Of a stretch of DNA of 64,000 nucleotides, positions 38,674-48,169 are shown in pieces. This stretch comes from Massilia sp. Root351 (GTDB taxonomy: Bacteria; Pseudomonadota; Gammaproteobacteria; Burkholderiales; Burkholderiaceae_D). The notes beneath the pieces are model-generated. The model did not search any database. It was not told where the DNA came from and was given only the letters and a program-made list of their open reading frames with translations. The first letter of the stretch is position 1; each line of letters starts with the position of its first letter. The DNA is taken from NCBI RefSeq assembly GCF_001425045.1, contig NZ_LMDJ01000012.1, forward strand, positions 732,141 to 796,140. The letters are read 5' to 3'. Both the position numbers and the translations under genes were made by a program.

Positions 38674-39471
38674 ATGCGCCGCACGACCCTCGCCTGCATC
38701 GCCGCCGCGCTGGCCGCCCTGGCTTTGCAGCCTTGCGCCGCGCAAGCCGGCAACAGCTGCGAAGACAAGCCGCTCGAACTGCAGTCTGTCGTCAAAGGCA
38801 TGGACCTGGCGCTGCGCACCAGCCGCGCGCTGGACGAAAGCGGCGCGCAGATCGCCTTCCTGTCGCGGGCCGGGCAGGACTTGAGCAAGTACCGCCTGCG
38901 CTACTCGCACATGGCGCTGGTGTGGCGCGACCAGGAACGCGGCCGCTGGCTGGTGGTGCACGAACTGAATGACTGCGGCAGCGCGACCTCCGGCCTGTTC
39001 AACGAAGGCCTCGGTAACTTCTTCCTGGACGACATGTTCCTGTACGAGGCGCAGTTGGTGATCCCGAGCCCGGAGATACAGGCCCGGCTGGCGCGCGTGC
39101 TGTCGACCAGCACGCCGCGCCGCCTGCACCACAGCAACTACAACATGCTGTCCTACGCCTATTCGACGCGCTACCAGAACTCCAACCAGTGGGTGCTGGA
39201 GAGTTATGCCGCCGCCAGCGCCGAACCGGGCCAGGTGGAGACCCGCGCCGAAGCGCAAGCGTGGCTGAAGCAGGCCGGCTACCGCCCCATCACCGTCGAG
39301 ATCCCGGCCATGACGCGGCTCGGCGCGCGCATGTTCCGCGCCAACGTGGCGTTCGACGATCACCCGCACGAGCGCCGCATGGCGGGCCAGATCGACACCG
39401 TGACCGTCGACTCGGTGGTGCGCTTCATCAAGACGCAGGACAAGGACGCGCGTACGCTCACGATACGCTGA
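38674..39471 (+). CDS. DUF2145-family exported protein
   Basis: The 265-residue protein has a signal peptide (1-25) and the DUF2145 pattern, with YSHMALVWRD, WLVVHELNDCG and HHSNYNMLSYAYSTRYQNSNQWVLE. His and Asn residues in these segments are reminiscent of NlpC/P60-type peptidase folds, but a clear Cys-His pair is not evident, so catalysis is unproven. It should act in the periplasm. It is coupled to the gene before it and lies 22 bases before the DUF2339 gene. Confidence 0.82.
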   Translation: MRRTTLACIAAALAALALQPCAAQAGNSCEDKPLELQSVVKGMDLALRTSRALDESGAQIAFLSRAGQDLSKYRLRYSHMALVWRDQERGRWLVVHELNDCGSATSGLFNEGLGNFFLDDMFLYEAQLVIPSPEIQARLARVLSTSTPRRLHHSNYNMLSYAYSTRYQNSNQWVLESYAAASAEPGQVETRAEAQAWLKQAGYRPITVEIPAMTRLGARMFRANVAFDDHPHERRMAGQIDTVTVDSVVRFIKTQDKDARTLTIR

Positions 39472-39493
39472 CAACATACCGGCAGAGGTCATC

Positions 39494-42400
39494 ATGGAAT
39501 GGATCATGGTTGGATTAGTCGCGGCAGCGGTGTACTGGATCGGGATGCCGATCTATTGCATCGCCGCCGCGCGTCGCGCCAGCCGGCAGGCTGCCGGCAA
39601 CGAAAGCGATGTGCAGCAACTGCGCCATCTGGTTGGGGAGTTGCGGGCGCAAGTGCGCGATCTGCTCGCCGAGCACACGCAGCCCGCCCCCCCGCCGGCA
39701 CCGGAGGCCGCCGCGCCCCAGCAGGCCGCAGCGCCGGCGCAGGCGCCGATGCCGCCGCCGGTTCCGGCCCGGTCCCCGGCCCCAGTCGTATCGCTCCCGT
39801 TCCCGCCATCAACTCCGGTGCCGCCTGCCGCGACGGCAGTTCCCGCCTCGCCTGCCCTGCCGGGCGCCGCTGACACGTACGCGCCTCCGGGTGCTGCGGC
39901 CGGCGCCTCCCCTCCCGCCACGCCTGCGCCGATGGACCCGGCAGCCAGCACGCCATCCGCCAGATCGGCGTCCCGGGCAGCCCCGGCAGCGACTGCAGCG
40001 ACTGCAGCAACAGGAACAGCCGCACCGGCAGCACCAGCGGCGCCAGCCTGGCTGGTGGCGGCGCGCGACTGGCTATTTGGCGGCAATGTCGTCGCCAAGC
40101 TCGGCCTGCTGATCCTGTTCATGGGCGTGAGCTTCCTGCTCAAATACGCCGCCGCCAATTTCAACACCCCTATCGAACTGCGCCTGAGCGGCGTGGTGCT
40201 GGCCGACCTGGCCCTGCTGGCCTGGGGCTGGCGCATCCGCGATAGCCGCCCCGGCATCAGCCTGCCCGTGCAAGGCACCGCGATCGCCGTCCTGATCCTC
40301 ACCACTTTCGCTGCCTTCCGCGTCTATCACCTGCTGCCCGCCACGCTGGCTTTCGCCCTGCTGACCGTCTTGGTCGCCTTTGCCTGCGTGCTGGCGGTGC
40401 TGCAGAACGCCGTCTGGCTGGCCGTATTCGGCATCATCGGTGGCTTCGCGGCGCCGGTGCTGGTCTCCACCGGCAGCGGTAACCACATCGCCCTGTTCAG
40501 CTACTGCGCCATCCTCAACGCCGGCATCCTCTATATCGCCACCAAAAAATCCTGGCGCGCCCTCAATGTGCTCGGCTTCGCCTGCACCTTCGTGCTTGGC
40601 ACTTCGTGGGGCGTGCTGCGCTATACGCCGCACCACTACCTGTCCGCGCAGCTGTTCCTTGGCCTGTTCCTGCTGATGTACATCGCCATCGCGGTGTTCT
40701 ACGCACAACGGCAAGCGCCCAAGCTGGCGCATTACGTGGATGGCACCCTGGTGTTCGGCACGCCGCTGGCCGCCATCGGCCTGCAGCACGGCCTGGTGCA
40801 GCACATGGAATTCGGTATGGCCTGGTCCGCCCTGGCCATAGGCCTGCTCTACGCCGGACTGGCCTTGGCGCTGTGGCGCCGCCTGGGCGCCACGAGCCGG
40901 CTGCTGTGCGAATCCTTCCTCGCGCTCGGCGTCGTGTTCGGCACGCTGGCGCTGCCCTTCGCGCTGGACGGCCGCTGGACCGCCGCCGCCTGGGCGCTGG
41001 AAGGCGCCGGCGTGGTATGGGTTGGCTTGCGCCAGCAGCGCAAGCTGGCCTGGACCTTTGGCTTGCTGGTGCAGGGCGCCGCCTGGATCGGCTTCCTCGG
41101 CGACATCATCAGCCTCGACGCCGCCGTGCTGGCTAACGCCAACATCTGGCTCGGCTTCCTGATCCTGGCCGCCGGCACCTTCATCGTCGCGGTGCAATTC
41201 CGCGGCGCCGGCCAGGCCGTGCCTGCCGCCGTGCGCGATCCGCTCGCCACGCTGCTGCTGGCGATAGCCGCCGCGTGGCTGCTGGCCGGCACCTGGTACG
41301 AAGTGGTCAGCCGCAGCAGCGGCGCCACCCAGCTCAACCTGCTCACCGCCAGCGCGCTGGTGGTGGCAGCCTTACTCGGCGTGATCGCTGCCCGCATGCG
41401 CTGGCGCATCGCCGGCGGCTACACGGTGGCCGTGCAACTGCTGGCCGCCGGCGTCTTCCTGTACCGCACGCGCTGGGACTGGCTGGACAGCCGGGTCGCC
41501 CTGCTCGACGGTCCCTTCCTGAGCGCCCTCATGCTGGGCGCCGGCCTGTGGCTCTCCAGCCTGTTCTTCCACCGCCACGCCGTCCGCAGCGCCGACGAAA
41601 AAGAGCGCACCTCGCTCGCCCTCACATCGGAGGCGCTGCTGCCCGGCGCGGGACTGGCCTGGTACGTCATGGCGCTGGCGCCGCTGGCCGCCTGCCTGGC
41701 GGACCAGTACGGCCTGCGCCCCGGCTTCCAAGGCGTGCACGACCTGCCCGCCATGCTCTCGTTCTACGCCATCGGCGCCAGCCTGCTGGCCTTGCTGGCC
41801 CAGCATCTGGCGTGCCGTATGGACTGGCGCGGCCTGCGCAAGCTGGCCATGCCGGTATGGCTGGTGCAAGCCGGCATCAGCGGCGCCATGCTGCTGATGA
41901 TGCATTTCACCGGACACACACCCGGCGCGCTGGCCTGGTGCGCTTATGCCGCCGCCTGGACCGCCTCCGAGTACACGCTGCGGACGTGGACCCGTATGGC
42001 GTGGCCGCTGCCGCACGCCGCCCTGGTAGCGGTGCATCTGCTGCGCATTGCCGCGCCGTGGCTCATGATCTGGCCGGTGCTGAACCACGCCATCGCCGGC
42101 TGGCTGCTGGCGGGCGGCACAGCGGAGCAAATTCGCATGCTGCTGGACGGCTGGGAAGTCAGCGGAGGCTGGGCGCGCTACCTGCCGGCATGGGCCATGA
42201 TGGCGGCCACCGCCGTCCTGCTGCGGTGCCGGGCGGACGAATGGCCGCTCAATCCGCTGGCAGCCTGGCACCAGCGCTTCCTGCTGCCCGTTGCCGCCGT
42301 GTGGACGCTGTTGCTGGCAGCGCGCTGGAACTTGCTGTACAGCGGCGCCATGGCCCCGCTACCCTACCTGCCACTGCTCAATCCGCTGGACCTGACCACC

Positions 42401-42838
42401 GGCTTCGCGCTGCTGCTGGCCGCAGCCGCCTTCCGCCGGCACCGCTTTGCCCCGCAGCGCAAAGGGGCCGCCGCCGGCGCCGGCTACGTGTGGTTCAATC
42501 TGATGCTGCTGCGCTCCGTGTCGAACTACATGGATGTGCCCTACCAGTTCAACGCGCTGATGGCCTCACAGTTCGTGCAGGCGCTGCTTTCGCTGGTGTG
42601 GACCGTCAGCGCCATGGTGCTCATGCGGATGGCTGCGCGGCGCGGCATGCGCACGCTGTGGGGCATAGGCGCGGCACTGCTCGCGGTGGTGGTGCTCAAG
42701 CTGTTCGCGGTGGACCTGTCCAATGCCGGCGGCATCGAGCGCATCGTGTCGTTCATCGGTGCCGGCTTGCTGATGGTGGCCATCGGATACGTCGCCCCGC
42801 TGCCCCCTGCCGCCCCGCGTGCGGAAGTGGCGCAATGA
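39494..42838 (+). CDS. Large polytopic membrane protein, DUF2339 family
   Basis: The 1114-residue protein starts with one membrane helix, followed by a short coiled coil and a long Pro/Ala-rich linker (about 55-175). From about 190 to the end there are some 25 or more hydrophobic helices. DUF2339 proteins have no settled function. The ATG has an AGAGG site. The stop overlaps the next start (ATGA), tying it to the DUF3999 gene, a pairing common in proteobacteria that suggests a joint envelope complex. Confidence 0.85.
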   Translation: MEWIMVGLVAAAVYWIGMPIYCIAAARRASRQAAGNESDVQQLRHLVGELRAQVRDLLAEHTQPAPPPAPEAAAPQQAAAPAQAPMPPPVPARSPAPVVSLPFPPSTPVPPAATAVPASPALPGAADTYAPPGAAAGASPPATPAPMDPAASTPSARSASRAAPAATAATAATGTAAPAAPAAPAWLVAARDWLFGGNVVAKLGLLILFMGVSFLLKYAAANFNTPIELRLSGVVLADLALLAWGWRIRDSRPGISLPVQGTAIAVLILTTFAAFRVYHLLPATLAFALLTVLVAFACVLAVLQNAVWLAVFGIIGGFAAPVLVSTGSGNHIALFSYCAILNAGILYIATKKSWRALNVLGFACTFVLGTSWGVLRYTPHHYLSAQLFLGLFLLMYIAIAVFYAQRQAPKLAHYVDGTLVFGTPLAAIGLQHGLVQHMEFGMAWSALAIGLLYAGLALALWRRLGATSRLLCESFLALGVVFGTLALPFALDGRWTAAAWALEGAGVVWVGLRQQRKLAWTFGLLVQGAAWIGFLGDIISLDAAVLANANIWLGFLILAAGTFIVAVQFRGAGQAVPAAVRDPLATLLLAIAAAWLLAGTWYEVVSRSSGATQLNLLTASALVVAALLGVIAARMRWRIAGGYTVAVQLLAAGVFLYRTRWDWLDSRVALLDGPFLSALMLGAGLWLSSLFFHRHAVRSADEKERTSLALTSEALLPGAGLAWYVMALAPLAACLADQYGLRPGFQGVHDLPAMLSFYAIGASLLALLAQHLACRMDWRGLRKLAMPVWLVQAGISGAMLLMMHFTGHTPGALAWCAYAAAWTASEYTLRTWTRMAWPLPHAALVAVHLLRIAAPWLMIWPVLNHAIAGWLLAGGTAEQIRMLLDGWEVSGGWARYLPAWAMMAATAVLLRCRADEWPLNPLAAWHQRFLLPVAAVWTLLLAARWNLLYSGAMAPLPYLPLLNPLDLTTGFALLLAAAAFRRHRFAPQRKGAAAGAGYVWFNLMLLRSVSNYMDVPYQFNALMASQFVQALLSLVWTVSAMVLMRMAARRGMRTLWGIGAALLAVVVLKLFAVDLSNAGGIERIVSFIGAGLLMVAIGYVAPLPPAAPRAEVAQ

Positions 42839-44316
42839 GCGCGCTGCTGCGCCGCGCCGCTGCCGCGGCATTGCTGCTGGCAGGCGCCTGCCATGCAGCC
42901 GCGCCTGCGGACAGCGCCGCCGGCTATAGCCACACCATCCCGCTCAACGTGCAAAAGGACAGCGGCCTGGCTGCGCTGCGCCTGCCGCAGCAGGTCTACC
43001 TTGCTTCCCGCTCACGCTCGCTCGACGATCTGCGCGTGTTCGACCGCGACGGCGCCAGCGTCCCGTTCGCGCTGCTGGCGCCTCCGGCGCCAACGCACAC
43101 GACAGTGGCGGATCTGCCGGTACGCGTCTTCCCGCTGCGGTCCGTCCAAAGCGGCGATGACGGTGCGGCAGGTAGGCGGCTGGATATCCGGACCGACGGC
43201 AGCGGGCGCCTGCTGTCGGTCGCCAGCAGCCCGGCGTTTCCGGCGGCGGCGCGCCAGGAATCGCTGTCCCGGCTGATACTGGAAGTCGATGCGGCAAAAG
43301 ATGCACAAGGCCAGCCGCCCCCGGTGTCCGCGCTGCGCTTCGAACTTCCGCCTGGCACGCGCAGCTACAGCGCGCAGCTGTGGCTGGAAACCAGTAGCGA
43401 CTTGCAGCGCTGGGAACCCGCCGGCGCCGCCGAACTGAGCTGGCTATCGAACGCGGACGCGCAAACGCTGTCGAACAGCCGCATGGCCATCCAGCCTGCA
43501 CGGTTCCGCTACGCGCGCCTCAGCTGGCGCAGCGGGACGCCGCTGGTGTTTGCGCGCATCGTCGCCGAAACCGAAAGCACGGCCGACGCCGGCCCGCCCA
43601 TGGACACGTTGACGCTGCAACCCACGGTGGCAAAAAACGGCACCGACCTGGTCTACCGCAGCGGCATTGCCATCCCGGCAGAGCGCATCGGCATGCAGTT
43701 CGAGGCCGCCAACGCCGTCTTCCCTGTCACCCTGGGCCGCTACGAATCGGCGCCGCGCCGTCACCGCAGGCGCCAGCCAGAGTTGTTCTTTGTCCCAGTG
43801 CTGAACACCACGTTCTACCGTATCACCCAGGAAGGCATGGAACGCAAATCCGGCGACGCGGCCATCGCCGCAACCCACACCGACACCTGGGTGGCGAAAA
43901 CCGAACAAGGCGCGACGGCGCGGCCCGCGCTGCGCATTTCCTGGACACCATCCACGCTGCTGCTGCTCGCCAACGGCAAGGGCCCCTACCAGCTGGCCTA
44001 CGGCCGCGACGGGGCCGAAAGCTCTGCGCTGCTGCCGTCCCAGATCGCACCCGGCTTCAGCGCCGACGAACTGCGCGCCCTGCCGCAGGCGCACGCCGCA
44101 CTTACCGTCGCGCCAGCCGGCCATGGCGCGCCGGCGCCGTCCATTGCGGCAGGACTGCCGGGCCAGCAAGAACGGCAGGAATCGGCCGCGACGGTCCAGC
44201 GCACCGCCATCCTCTGGTCCGTGCTGCTGGCAGGCCTCGCCCTGCTGGCCTACTTCGTCCGCACGCTGCTGCGCCAGATGAACGGCAGCGAGCAAGGCCG
44301 CGAAAAACAGAACTAG
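42835..44316 (+). CDS. DUF3999-family exported membrane-anchored protein
   Basis: The 493-residue protein has a signal peptide (1-20), a periplasmic beta-rich body and one C-terminal transmembrane helix (about 459-480), then a short basic tail. It fits DUF3999. Its start overlaps the DUF2339 stop, and its stop overlaps the convergent sensor kinase stop by four bases. It probably works with the DUF2339 protein at the inner membrane; the activity is unknown. Confidence 0.82.
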   Translation: MSALLRRAAAAALLLAGACHAAAPADSAAGYSHTIPLNVQKDSGLAALRLPQQVYLASRSRSLDDLRVFDRDGASVPFALLAPPAPTHTTVADLPVRVFPLRSVQSGDDGAAGRRLDIRTDGSGRLLSVASSPAFPAAARQESLSRLILEVDAAKDAQGQPPPVSALRFELPPGTRSYSAQLWLETSSDLQRWEPAGAAELSWLSNADAQTLSNSRMAIQPARFRYARLSWRSGTPLVFARIVAETESTADAGPPMDTLTLQPTVAKNGTDLVYRSGIAIPAERIGMQFEAANAVFPVTLGRYESAPRRHRRRQPELFFVPVLNTTFYRITQEGMERKSGDAAIAATHTDTWVAKTEQGATARPALRISWTPSTLLLLANGKGPYQLAYGRDGAESSALLPSQIAPGFSADELRALPQAHAALTVAPAGHGAPAPSIAAGLPGQQERQESAATVQRTAILWSVLLAGLALLAYFVRTLLRQMNGSEQGREKQN

Positions 44317-45599
44317 CGCGACGCCAGCGGCAGGCGAATGGTGATGGCGGTGCCTTCATGGCCAGTAGCGATGGCAAGGCTGCCGCCAAAAGCATCGGCG
44401 CGCTCGCGCATGCCGATGATGCCGATGCCGGCCGACGCCAGGGCCGGATCGTATCCTTTGCCGTTGTCGGCAACCTCGATCAGCAGCGCGCTGTCCTGCG
44501 GCGCTGCCGCACGCCGCAGCGCAACCGTCACGCGCGTGGCCTTGGCATGCTTGACCACGTTGGACAAGGCTTCCTGCACGGTGCGGTAGGCCGAAATAGC
44601 GACCGCGCCGTCCAGCCCGGAGAAATCTCCTTCGGCGTGGAACTCGAAACGGCAGCCGGCGCCGGCGCGGTCGTAATGCCGCACCATTTCCTCGATCGCG
44701 CCCTGCAGGCCGAGCATGTCCAGCACTTCCGGGCGCAAGCGCCGCACCAGCGCACGGCCGCTGTTGTACAAGCCGAGCGCCAGCTGGATTACGCCTTGCG
44801 CGCGGGCGGCGATTTCCTGCGCCTCGGCCCCTTGTTCCAGCTTGCGCGCCAGGTCCACCACGCGCTGCGACTCCAGGCGCACCGCGATCAGCGTAGCATT
44901 CAGCTCGTCGTGAATCTCCAGCGCGATGCTCTTGCGCTCCTCCTCCACCGCGCCGTTCACCTTGCGTATCAGGCGGCGCTTCTCGGCGTCGGCCTCGCGC
45001 AGCGCGCGGATGGAAGCGTTCAGCGAATGGTTGAATTGCTTCGCCAGTTGCCATGCCAGCAGCACGCAGACCAGCAAGCCCAGGCTGGCCACCAGCAGCG
45101 CGAAGTAGAAGCGGCCGGTCTGCTTGCGCAGCATGGCGGTCGGCGACATCGTCACCCGCACATGGCCCACGGTCTCCACTGTCATTCCTTCAGGGCCCGC
45201 GGTGCGGGTCTGCATATTCATCCAGATCAGGCGCCGCAGTATGGGCGCCTCGTAGTAGGCGGGCTCCGGCTGGCCTCCGCTGCGGCTCACGATATGCAGC
45301 AGGGGCCGGCGCGCCTTGTCGAACAGTTCCACCTTGTAGATGCCGCTGTCCGACTGCACCATGCGGCTGACGCTGGCCCTGAGTTCATCCAGCTTGCCGG
45401 CAGTGACGCTGTATTCGCTGCTGTCGGCCAGCACCTTGGCCAGCAGCGGGCCGCGCTCGGCCAGTTCCTCGCGCACCGCGGTCAAGCGCGACTGCCACGC
45501 GTACACGACAAAGGTGATGAACATGTACGCGGCCGGCAAAATGATGATGGACAGCAGCCGCGTGCGCACGCTCCAGCCCCGCCATGGCGCCAGCGCCAT
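44313..45599 (-). CDS. NarL-type sensor histidine kinase
   Basis: The 428-residue sensor has two membrane helices (about 15-36 and 163-184) around a 125-residue periplasmic domain, then a HisKA_3 dimerisation helix with His230 in LEIHDELNA and a HATPase domain with ADNGKGYD and GIIGMRERA. The signal is unknown. Its start overlaps the stop of the response regulator gene by one base, so the two form a standard pair. It is convergent with the DUF3999 gene. Confidence 0.92.
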   Translation of the reverse strand: MALAPWRGWSVRTRLLSIIILPAAYMFITFVVYAWQSRLTAVREELAERGPLLAKVLADSSEYSVTAGKLDELRASVSRMVQSDSGIYKVELFDKARRPLLHIVSRSGGQPEPAYYEAPILRRLIWMNMQTRTAGPEGMTVETVGHVRVTMSPTAMLRKQTGRFYFALLVASLGLLVCVLLAWQLAKQFNHSLNASIRALREADAEKRRLIRKVNGAVEEERKSIALEIHDELNATLIAVRLESQRVVDLARKLEQGAEAQEIAARAQGVIQLALGLYNSGRALVRRLRPEVLDMLGLQGAIEEMVRHYDRAGAGCRFEFHAEGDFSGLDGAVAISAYRTVQEALSNVVKHAKATRVTVALRRAAAPQDSALLIEVADNGKGYDPALASAGIGIIGMRERADAFGGSLAIATGHEGTAITIRLPLASR

Positions 45600-46240
45600 C
45601 AGGGCTCAATCAGCCCGTGCTTGACGGCCAGCCGCGTGATCAGCGCTGGACGGTGCACGCCCAGCTTCTCCTTGACCGCCTGGCTGATATTGCTGATGGT
45701 CTTGGTTGACACGTCCAGCTTCTCGGCGATTTCGGCATTGGTCCAGCCCTCGGCCATCAACGTGAAGATTTCCAGCGCGCGCTCGTCCAGCTGCGACTGC
45801 GGCGACTGCTCGCCCTGCACCGACAGCTGCGCCAGGCGCTCGGCGATCTGCGGCGGGAAGTACAGCCCGCCCTCGTGCGCGCGCCGCACCGCAGCCGCCA
45901 GGTCGGCCGGGTCGCAGTCCTTGGTCAGGAAGGCGCGGCCGCCCAGGCGGTAGGTTTCCTTGATCAGGCTGTCCTGGTCGAACTGGCTTAGAAAGACTAT
46001 CTTCGCGGCGGGCGCCTGCGCCAGCACCTGCTTGGCCACGTCCAGCCCGGTGAGCTCCTCGCCGAAACGGATGTCGAGCACCAGCACGTCCGGTTGCAAG
46101 GCGCCAAATTGCGCGATGGCGTCAGCCGGCGTACGCGCCTGCCCCGCCACTTCCATGCCATGGCTTTCCAGCGACATGGCGAATCCCGTCATCACGATCG
46201 GATGGTCATCCGCCAGCAACACCCTTATTTTCCGTTCCAT
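45599..46240 (-). CDS. NarL/FixJ-type response regulator
   Basis: The 213-residue regulator has a receiver domain with acidic pair Asp11-Asp12, phospho-acceptor Asp56 in VLVLDIRFG, and a LuxR helix-turn-helix (about 150-205, with TNAEIAEKLDVSTKTISN). It is first in the two-gene operon. It is divergent from the tonB-like gene, and the 148 bases between them may hold its targets. Confidence 0.93.
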   Translation of the reverse strand: MERKIRVLLADDHPIVMTGFAMSLESHGMEVAGQARTPADAIAQFGALQPDVLVLDIRFGEELTGLDVAKQVLAQAPAAKIVFLSQFDQDSLIKETYRLGGRAFLTKDCDPADLAAAVRRAHEGGLYFPPQIAERLAQLSVQGEQSPQSQLDERALEIFTLMAEGWTNAEIAEKLDVSTKTISNISQAVKEKLGVHRPALITRLAVKHGLIEP

Positions 46241-46329
46241 CTACCACCCCATCGCAAATTAACTTCCATTGAAAGGAAGCATATCACACGATGCATTTCC
46301 ACAGAAATTGCTTTTCAAGTTCTATTTGA

Positions 46330-46347
46330 TGGAATAATATTCTTCCA
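46330..46347. promoter_or_regulatory. Symmetric AT-rich site before the tonB-like gene
   Basis: TGGAA and TTCCA arms frame an AT-rich centre that itself contains GAATA-A-TATTC. A second inverted repeat, CTTCC/GGAAG, lies at about 46263-46279 near the regulator start. Both fall in the divergent region and may bind the adjacent response regulator. Confidence 0.3.
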
Positions 46348-46388
46348 CAACCTAGCAATTCAAGGTTCCACACGAACTCGGAGCGCAC

Positions 46389-47024
46389 ATGAAAAACGAA
46401 AAAAACCTCACCGGCATCACGGTCGTCGCAGTCCTGCACGTTGCGCTGGCCGTTCTGGTCATGAGCAGTTCCAGGATCACCATATTCCATGTGCCGGAGA
46501 CGACGGTGGACCTGGTCAAGGAACTGAAAGAGCCGCCGCGCAAAGTGGAGTACACCGACCTCCCTCTGGAAGCGCCACGCCAGCCGGACATTTACGTACC
46601 GCCGGTGCCGGACAACGTCCCGCAGCAGCAGCCATCCAATGTGACGGCCAGGCCGCTGACCGACAGGGTGCAGCCGTCCGTTCCAGGCCCGGTGGCGGCG
46701 GCAGACAGCGGCGGCGACCGGGTCGTCCCCGCCAAGGGTCCGGTGCACGTGGCCGCCGTGGTGGATGCGGCCAACTGCGCCAAGCCGGACTACCCCAAGA
46801 ACGCGCTGCGCAATGGTGACGCCGGCGCCGTGACGCTGGCCCTGCTGATCGGCACCGACGGCCGTGTGGCCGATTCGAAGATAGAAAAATCCAGCGGCTT
46901 CCGCGACCTGGACCGCGCCGCGCAAGTGGGCCTGGGCCTGTGCAGGTTCAAGCCCGGCACCATCGACGGTGTGCCTCAGCAGTCCTGGACGCGCATGCAG
47001 TACGTGTGGAACCTGGACGAGTGA
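46389..47024 (+). CDS. TonB-like energy-transducing protein
   Basis: The 211-residue protein has an N-terminal membrane helix (about 8-27), a Pro-rich periplasmic stretch (50-95) and a C-terminal TonB domain (about 118-205, with YPKNALRNGDAGAVTLALLIGTDGRV). TonB couples the inner-membrane proton gradient to outer-membrane receptors. No exbB or exbD is nearby, so it borrows a motor encoded elsewhere or serves a special receptor. Its 3' end overlaps the convergent phosphopantetheinyl transferase gene by 49 bases. Confidence 0.88.
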   Translation: MKNEKNLTGITVVAVLHVALAVLVMSSSRITIFHVPETTVDLVKELKEPPRKVEYTDLPLEAPRQPDIYVPPVPDNVPQQQPSNVTARPLTDRVQPSVPGPVAAADSGGDRVVPAKGPVHVAAVVDAANCAKPDYPKNALRNGDAGAVTLALLIGTDGRVADSKIEKSSGFRDLDRAAQVGLGLCRFKPGTIDGVPQQSWTRMQYVWNLDE

Positions 47025-47611
47025 ATCGGCTGTGCTGCGCACAGCGCGATGGCCAAGCTGGGGTGCGGCAAGGGGTGATAATAGGATGGCGTCATCCCTA
47101 GCTTGAACTCCGCTTCGCGGCGGCTCCACAAGGAATAAAATGCATAAGGACGTTCACTCTCAGGCAAAGCCGCGATGGCCTTGGCTTCGTGTTCGCAGAA
47201 CACATGCGCCGCCAGAGCGCCAAAATCGCGCCCGGCACGCATGATCTCAATATCGATGCCGACTGGCGTAACACTACTAACGGCACAGCCAATCCAGCGG
47301 CCACTATGCGACAGACTGAAATATGGCGTCTGAGCCAAACCGGCTATGTGCACGACAGGCGCATGACCATGCCTCTCGACCACCGAAATGGCGTGCGGAT
47401 GAATACCTGCATCCCTAAAGGCGCGGCGCAACAGCACGCGGCCAGCCAAAAACTGCGTTCGGCGCACCTCCCGTTTGAAACTGTGAAAACGGTGGAGTTC
47501 GCTCTCTCCCAATTGTGCAAGCCAGGCAGCGACGAGCGCCGCGTCCAAGTCGGCGCTATCCAGCAACCACACTGATGCGGAGGGATTCTCCAATGCGTGC
47601 GCCTCTTGCAT
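46976..47611 (-). CDS. 4'-phosphopantetheinyl transferase (Sfp/AcpT-like)
   Basis: This enzyme attaches phosphopantetheine from CoA to a carrier-protein serine. The 211-residue chain has FSLSHSGRWIGCAV, the Mg-binding GIDIE and WSRREAEFKL, which matches the usual WxxKEAxxK except for Arg in place of the first Lys. It lies at the 3' end of the aryl polyene operon, 18 bases after a lipoprotein gene, and would activate that pathway's ACPs. The stretch from here to about 48.1 kb reads less GC-rich than its surroundings. Confidence 0.88.
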   Translation of the reverse strand: MQEAHALENPSASVWLLDSADLDAALVAAWLAQLGESELHRFHSFKREVRRTQFLAGRVLLRRAFRDAGIHPHAISVVERHGHAPVVHIAGLAQTPYFSLSHSGRWIGCAVSSVTPVGIDIEIMRAGRDFGALAAHVFCEHEAKAIAALPESERPYAFYSLWSRREAEFKLGMTPSYYHPLPHPSLAIALCAAQPIHSSRFHTYCMRVQDC

Positions 47612-47629
47612 TAATCGGGCCGACAGTAC

Positions 47630-48061
47630 TCAGCTACCGGCGCCGCCAGGGAACAATTGATTAACGAGCTCAACTATCTTCTTGTCGGCATCGATCCATT
47701 TCCCCGTGTTCATTCCGGCTTGCTTGGCATCGTATTTGGCTTCCCCAATAGCTTTTCCGTTCCTGTAGACCTTAATCTCCGCATACGACATGTACAAGGC
47801 AAGATCCCAACGCCATGTCGCCGCATAGGTCGATGTTACCGGGCAATCCGTAATAGAAGCCGAGGCCGGCATGCGGCGAACCAGGTATCCCTTGTTTTCC
47901 AGCGCACGCTTGTAGCTTTCGACAAATCCTTGGCGAACTCTGGTGTCCTCAATCAGGCAGACTTGCTTCTCCGCGAATATCTCGACGGGCGTCACGTTCT
48001 GATGGATAGCACAGCCGGTTAAAGACAAGGTGCAGGCGGCGAGTACGGCTATCTTTTTCAT
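47630..48061 (-). CDS. Lipoprotein, Sbal_3080-like family
   Basis: The 143-residue protein has a lipoprotein signal with Cys18 in LTGCAIH, then a body with CPVTSTYAATWRWDLALYMSY and GEAKYDAKQAG that fits a small family named after Sbal_3080 as I recall it; function unknown. I start at ATG 48061, where the signal peptide begins. It is preceded by a 108-base gap, the widest in this part of the operon, so a separate promoter is possible. Confidence 0.75.
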   Translation of the reverse strand: MKKIAVLAACTLSLTGCAIHQNVTPVEIFAEKQVCLIEDTRVRQGFVESYKRALENKGYLVRRMPASASITDCPVTSTYAATWRWDLALYMSYAEIKVYRNGKAIGEAKYDAKQAGMNTGKWIDADKKIVELVNQLFPGGAGS

Positions 48062-48169
48062 AAATTTATTTCGGTAAAGTGATATGCGTCCGCGTCTGTC
48101 ATGCGGCTGGAAGCCGGAAAGCTCGCCGCGGGCAATGGACTCTGCCTGGGCTTGCATCCGGCCATCGTA

